This document shows, in pieces, positions 60,761 through 64,000 of a DNA stretch of 64,000 nucleotides. A model generated the notes under the pieces. That model did not search any database, was not told the DNA's origin, and saw only the letters and a program-made list of their open reading frames with translations. Where the stretch lies: NCBI RefSeq assembly GCF_025244725.1, contig NZ_CP104203.1:1798001-1862000 (forward strand), given 5' to 3'. Every line of letters begins with the position of its first letter. Within the stretch, counting starts at the first letter, position 1. A program made the translations under genes and the position numbers. The stretch comes from Chryseobacterium oranimense (GTDB lineage Bacteria; Bacteroidota; Bacteroidia; Flavobacteriales; Weeksellaceae).

Positions 60761-61330
60761 TTAAAACTTGTAATATTCTTTGTAATAATTTAGGAAATCC
60801 TGCTTTCTGAAGATCTTTGATCTCGATTCCACTTTCTGAATGTTTTTGATCACTTTATCGTAATCTTCATCTACATTATAATAAAAATCTTCGGTGTAAA
60901 GCTTATTGAAATGCCTTGCCCCTCCGAGATATTCTTTTCCGTCTATTGTGATCTTGTCAAGGGCCAAAAGTAGTGAATCTTTTTTAAGATTGTATCCATA
61001 ATACTGATCATTAATATAATAATCCTGATGCGCGATATTAATCAGCCCACGAATTTTATTAACTTCAAAAGCAGAATCATAGAGCATTTTCTTATTCTGA
61101 TCAAAAACCTTGATCGAATTCTTTCCCTTTTTTATGTCTACATGTACGTATTGTCCCGCAGAAATAATTCCTTCGGAACCGTTATTGATCTTAAAATAAT
61201 AGGTATTGGAAGTAGGGTTGTCTACGACAAAATAATTTTTCTTTGCTAAAAAAAAGAAGTAGACCCCAAAGGCAACGATAAACACCACAGCTGCAATAAG
61301 TAAGCCTTTTAAGGACGAGTTGTTTTTCAT
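60761..61330 (-). CDS. Membrane-anchored protein of unknown function
   Basis: This 189-residue protein has one N-terminal transmembrane helix (LLIAAVVFIVAFGVYFFFLA) and an extracytoplasmic part. The start of that part reads FKINNGSEGIISAGQYVHVDI, a small beta domain. Tyr- and Lys-rich segments follow (DQYYGYNLKKDSLLLALDKI and RHFNKLYTEDFYYNVDEDYD). I do not recognise a family. It begins the ubiE-porT operon, so a role at the envelope or in secretion is possible. Its promoter -7 box TAAATTTG lies at 61361-61354. Confidence 0.8.
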   Translation of the reverse strand: MKNNSSLKGLLIAAVVFIVAFGVYFFFLAKKNYFVVDNPTSNTYYFKINNGSEGIISAGQYVHVDIKKGKNSIKVFDQNKKMLYDSAFEVNKIRGLINIAHQDYYINDQYYGYNLKKDSLLLALDKITIDGKEYLGGARHFNKLYTEDFYYNVDEDYDKVIKNIQKVESRSKIFRKQDFLNYYKEYYKF

Positions 61331-61353
61331 ACGATTGTAAAGTACAATTTTTG

Positions 61354-61361
61354 CAAATTTA
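61354..61361 (-). promoter_or_regulatory. Promoter -7 box of the ubiE-porT operon
   Basis: TAAATTTG on the minus strand matches TAnnTTTG, 23 nt before the ATG of the first gene. The FabH-like gene promoter is 38 bp away in the other direction. Confidence 0.55.
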
Positions 61362-61398
61362 ATAATATTTTTAATTCTCCGTTATTAATATTAATTAT

Positions 61399-61406
61399 TA
61401 ACTTTG
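61399..61406 (+). promoter_or_regulatory. Promoter -7 box of the FabH-like gene
   Basis: TAACTTTG matches TAnnTTTG. RNA would start near 61410, about 22 nt before the ATG. No -33 is clear. Confidence 0.6.
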
Positions 61407-61431
61407 CATCTTTAAAAAATCAAATAAACGA

Positions 61432-62499
61432 ATGCCGAATACGATCATTATTGGTTCCGGGTCCTATATTCCTAACAGAGTTATTGGTAGAGATTATTTC
61501 ATGGATTCTGAGTTCTACACTGAAGATGGAGTTAAGATTGAGAAACCTGCTGAAGAAACTATCGCGAAGTTTGTAGAAATCACAGAAATAGAAAACAGAA
61601 GATTTATTGAAGACGATCTTTCCAACTCGAAGATTGGCTTTGAAGCTGCAAAAGCAGCCCTTGAGGATGCTAAAGTAGATGGAGAAGAGCTGGATTATAT
61701 TATTTACGCCAGCAACTTCGGTGAAGTTACCCAAAACGGATACGCTGATTTCATGCCTACTATGGCGGCAAGAGTAAAAAACAAACTGGGCATTAAAAAC
61801 AGAAAGTGCGTTACCTACGATATGCTTTTCGGATGCCCGGGATGGGTGGAAGCGATGATTCTGGCCGATAATTTAATCAAAGCCAAAGTCGCAAAAACCA
61901 TACTTGTCATCGGAGGAGAAACCCTGAGCCGCGTTACAGACCCGCACGACAGAAACAGAATGATATTTGCTGACGGCGCAGGCGCTGTAGTAGTAAAAGC
62001 TACGGATGATGAAAATGTAGGAATTATTGCCCACAATACAATCTGTGACAACGGCCCGGAATTAAATTACCTGGCTAACGGCCCTTCCATCAACAAAGAT
62101 GCAGACCAGACGCGTTTATTTGTCAGAATGCAGGGAAGAAAAATTTATGAATACGCTCTGAAAAATGTACCTGTAGCCATCAAAGAAACTATCGATGAGG
62201 CAGGGCTTTCCCTTGAAGATATCGACAAGATCCTGATTCACCAGGCCAATGCAAAAATGGACTACGCCATGATCGAAAGACTTCACAAGCTTTATGATGT
62301 GAAAGAATACGACCATGCCATCTCCCCTATGACAATCCAGGACTTTGGAAATACCTCTGTAGCAACCATTCCTACCATGTATGATTTAATAATTAAAGGA
62401 AAAATGGAAGGTCAAACGTTTAAAGATAAAGGTAACATTGTGATGACTTCGGTAGGTGCCGGAATGAACATCAATGCTATCGTGTACAGATTTCCTTAA
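61432..62499 (+). CDS. 3-oxoacyl-ACP synthase III-like enzyme
   Basis: This 355-residue protein is a thiolase-fold ketosynthase III with catalytic triad Cys135 (YDMLFGCPGWVEAM), His270 (ILIHQANAKMDYAM) and Asn307 (DFGNTSVATIPTMYD). FADGAGAVVV near 179-188 is the usual family motif. It starts condensation of an acyl-CoA with malonyl-ACP. The Cys context GCPGW differs from the usual FabH ACAG type, so it may be a second KAS III with another starter (for instance in branched-chain, resorcinol or pigment pathways) rather than the housekeeping FabH. The gene stands alone. Confidence 0.88.
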   Translation: MPNTIIIGSGSYIPNRVIGRDYFMDSEFYTEDGVKIEKPAEETIAKFVEITEIENRRFIEDDLSNSKIGFEAAKAALEDAKVDGEELDYIIYASNFGEVTQNGYADFMPTMAARVKNKLGIKNRKCVTYDMLFGCPGWVEAMILADNLIKAKVAKTILVIGGETLSRVTDPHDRNRMIFADGAGAVVVKATDDENVGIIAHNTICDNGPELNYLANGPSINKDADQTRLFVRMQGRKIYEYALKNVPVAIKETIDEAGLSLEDIDKILIHQANAKMDYAMIERLHKLYDVKEYDHAISPMTIQDFGNTSVATIPTMYDLIIKGKMEGQTFKDKGNIVMTSVGAGMNINAIVYRFP

Positions 62500-62523
62500 A
62501 ATATTTAATTAATAAAAAAATAT

Positions 62524-62556
62524 AAAGCACAGGGAAACTATTCTTTGTGCTTTTTT
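62524..62556 (+). terminator. Terminator of the FabH-like gene
   Basis: A stem AAAGCACA and TGTGCTTT with a 14-nt loop is followed by TTTTTT. An in-frame TTG of the next gene lies inside this stem, which rules that start out. Confidence 0.75.
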
Positions 62557-62565
62557 AAATTGATC

Positions 62566-63771
62566 ATGCAAAGAAATTTTTTAATCATTGCCGCCATCTT
62601 CCTGTTCCTGGAGATCTATATCTATCAGGCTATAAGAACATTAACTGATAATTTCTGGATAAGACTCGGTTACTGGGTCGTCTCTTTGGCCGTTTATGGG
62701 ATCTTTGCCTATGAAGTTACCCATTTCCAAAGATCAGACAGAAGTACAGTCAGATTCCAGATCATGATTTCATTATTTCTGATCTTTATTCTGCCTAAAA
62801 TCTTTGTAGTCCTGTTTTTGCTGATTGATGACATCTTCAGAACCGGCGGATACCTGATAGGATTAACCCAGCCTAATGAAAACTTCTTCCCCGAAAGAAG
62901 AAAGTTCCTGAGCCTGGTAGGCTTAGGTCTTGGCGGTGTTCTTTCAGCTCTTTTCATTGATGGAATTACGTTCGGAAAATACAGGCATACGGTAAGAAAA
63001 ATAAAAATAAAAATCCCGGGACTATCAAAAAGCTTCGAGGGTTATAAAGTGATCCAGATTTCCGATGTACACAGCGGTAGTTTTTCCGATCCATCCAAAC
63101 TGCAGCATGCTATTGATCTTATCAATGAGCAGAATCCTGATCTTGTCCTTTTCACCGGGGATATGGTGAATAATGTTTCGGATGAATTCAAGCCTTTTAT
63201 CCCGCTATTTTCAAAAATTAAAGCAAAAGACGGCAAGTTTGCAGTTCTTGGAAACCACGATTACGGAGATTACGTAACATGGTCCTCTGCTGATGCTAAA
63301 AAGAAGAATCTGGACGCACTTATCGAATACGAAAGACAAGCCGGTTTTGATATGCTGAGAAACGAGAACAGGGTAATAGACAGAAACGGAGAAAAGCTTT
63401 ACATTCTCGGGGTTGAAAACTGGGGACTGAAACCCTTCCCTCAATTCGGTAAAATTGATGACGCTTTAAAAGGAGTACCGGAATCCGCTCCGAAAATCCT
63501 GATGAGTCATGACCCCACCCACTTTGATTATGTAGTCAAAAAACACCCGGGAAACATTCATTTAACTCTTTCAGGACACACTCACGGTATGCAGTTCGGT
63601 CTAGATCTGAAAAACATCAAATGGTCTCCGGTACAGTACCGTTATCCGAAATGGGCCGATTTGTATGAAAGTGAAGGAAAAATGTTGTATGTAAACAGGG
63701 GGTTTGGAGTTTTGGGTTATCCGGGGAGAGTTGGGGTTTTGCCGGAAATAACACTTTTTGAGCTGTCTTAA
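62566..63771 (+). CDS. Membrane metallophosphoesterase (YkuE/YaeI-like)
   Basis: This 401-residue protein has four N-terminal transmembrane helices to about 135, then a calcineurin-like phosphoesterase domain. The five metal motifs are present: IQISDVHSGSF, LFTGDMVNN, VLGNHDYGDYV, LMSHDPTHFD and LTLSGHTHGMQFG. Members act on phospholipids, such as UDP-diacylglucosamine, or on small phosphodiesters at the outer face of the inner membrane. ATG 62566 (MQRNFLIIAA) starts the first helix. The repeat element B begins 8 bp after its stop. Confidence 0.92.
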   Translation: MQRNFLIIAAIFLFLEIYIYQAIRTLTDNFWIRLGYWVVSLAVYGIFAYEVTHFQRSDRSTVRFQIMISLFLIFILPKIFVVLFLLIDDIFRTGGYLIGLTQPNENFFPERRKFLSLVGLGLGGVLSALFIDGITFGKYRHTVRKIKIKIPGLSKSFEGYKVIQISDVHSGSFSDPSKLQHAIDLINEQNPDLVLFTGDMVNNVSDEFKPFIPLFSKIKAKDGKFAVLGNHDYGDYVTWSSADAKKKNLDALIEYERQAGFDMLRNENRVIDRNGEKLYILGVENWGLKPFPQFGKIDDALKGVPESAPKILMSHDPTHFDYVVKKHPGNIHLTLSGHTHGMQFGLDLKNIKWSPVQYRYPKWADLYESEGKMLYVNRGFGVLGYPGRVGVLPEITLFELS

Positions 63772-63778
63772 TTAGTCT

Positions 63779-63919
63779 CTCGCAGATTTAGCAGATTTAG
63801 CAGATGTTTGTGTTATAACGAATGGCTTTTATTTAGATATAAGAATTATTACGTCTGTTTATCCGTGATTATAGCTCATAATATCCATAATCATCTGCTA
63901 AATCTGCTAAATCTGCGAG
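63779..63919. repeat. MITE-like 141-bp repeat, copy B
   Basis: The left arm is CTC, GCAGATT TA GCAGATT TA GCAGATG TTTGTGTTATAA; the right arm is inverted with three ATCTGC units ending in GAG. The left arm equals the reverse complement of 27081-27120 with one mismatch in 40. The right half (ATAATCA..., ATAAACAG in reverse) matches copy A with a few changes. There is no gene inside. It lies between two convergent genes. Confidence 0.85.
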
Positions 63920-63944
63920 AGCATAAAATTCCGCGAGAAAAAAA

Positions 63945-64000
63945 TTAAAAAATATAATCCTTCATACGCGAAGTAGCCATATCATTCTCATCGATCCAGG
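63945..64000 (-). CDS. 3' end of an unidentified gene (partial)
   Basis: Only one minus-strand frame is open to the window edge, ending in TAA at 63945. It encodes WIDENDMATSRMKDYIF as its last 17 residues. The sequence looks protein-like and ends just after repeat copy B. The 17 residues are too few to name a family, and the 5' part lies outside the window. Confidence 0.55.
   Translation of the reverse strand, partial: WIDENDMATSRMKDYIF

Overview
The window looks like a chromosome segment of a Chryseobacterium-type flavobacterium (Bacteroidota, Weeksellaceae). This is inferred from gene content and signals. There is a complete starch-utilisation (Sus-type) locus, the type IX secretion gene porT next to ubiE, a GLPGLI-family protein, a GG-leader bacteriocin-like peptide of the sort common in Chryseobacterium, AT-rich spacers, and many promoters of the Bacteroidota form TAnnTTTG, sometimes with a TTG-type -33 element 19-21 nt upstream.

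Layout. 1-1340 is the 5' part of a GMC oxidoreductase on the minus strand. 1640-13292 (minus) is the starch/maltodextrin locus: susC, susD, susE-like, GH97 susB, a GH13 amylase, a small secreted NTF2-like protein and an MFS sugar transporter. 13.6-18.5 kb holds metG, an HxlR regulator divergent from an isochorismatase-like hydrolase, a methyltransferase and a siderophore-interacting reductase. 18.6-23.7 kb (minus) is an AraC regulator plus a TolC/HlyD/MFS tripartite efflux operon. 23.8-30.5 kb holds DUF2891 and DUF4349 proteins, a GxxExxY protein inside a repeat-bounded element, an RsmI-like methylase, a low-molecular-weight phosphatase, dnaA and a thioesterase. 30.6-44.2 kb holds pheA, secreted and DUF2339 proteins, rarA, yidD, an N-terminally extended lgt, a tailspike-like beta-helix protein, a bifunctional NAD(P)HX repair enzyme, mscL, serA and a HAD protein. 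44.4-52.5 kb holds an AhpD-like/AraC divergent pair, idi, gcvT, an ArsC/Spx-like protein, a thioesterase, a TIM-barrel protein, a GLPGLI protein, and a CLC-F fluoride antiporter behind a fluoride riboswitch. 52.7-55.2 kb holds a LysR/YeiH pair and a small GG-leader cysteine-rich peptide. 55.4-64.0 kb holds an MFS carrier, rny, a 6S-like RNA, zapA and a coiled-coil partner, porT, ubiE, a FabH-like synthase and a metallophosphoesterase.

The sus genes form one pathway: SusC/D/E capture and import of maltodextrin, periplasmic cleavage by GH13 and GH97 enzymes, and inner-membrane uptake of the product. The efflux and AraC genes form a second unit, and the riboswitch plus CLC-F form a fluoride-resistance unit.

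Two families of non-coding structure stand out. (1) A 9-bp-period repeat with unit GCAGATTTN, arranged as terminal inverted repeats, surrounds the GxxExxY nuclease-like gene (26468-27120). It recurs as a clearly homologous gene-less element of about 140 bp at 63779-63919. (2) At least five intergenic loci (17474, 20262, 45843, 52454 and 53594) carry arrays of degenerate 7-bp units fitting RGRTNNN. In at least three of them the arrays are inverted around a core, and two loci share a 37-nt core segment (33/37 identical). I know of no description of either arrangement, but I could not search. I saw no tRNA, rRNA, CRISPR array or insertion-sequence transposase.
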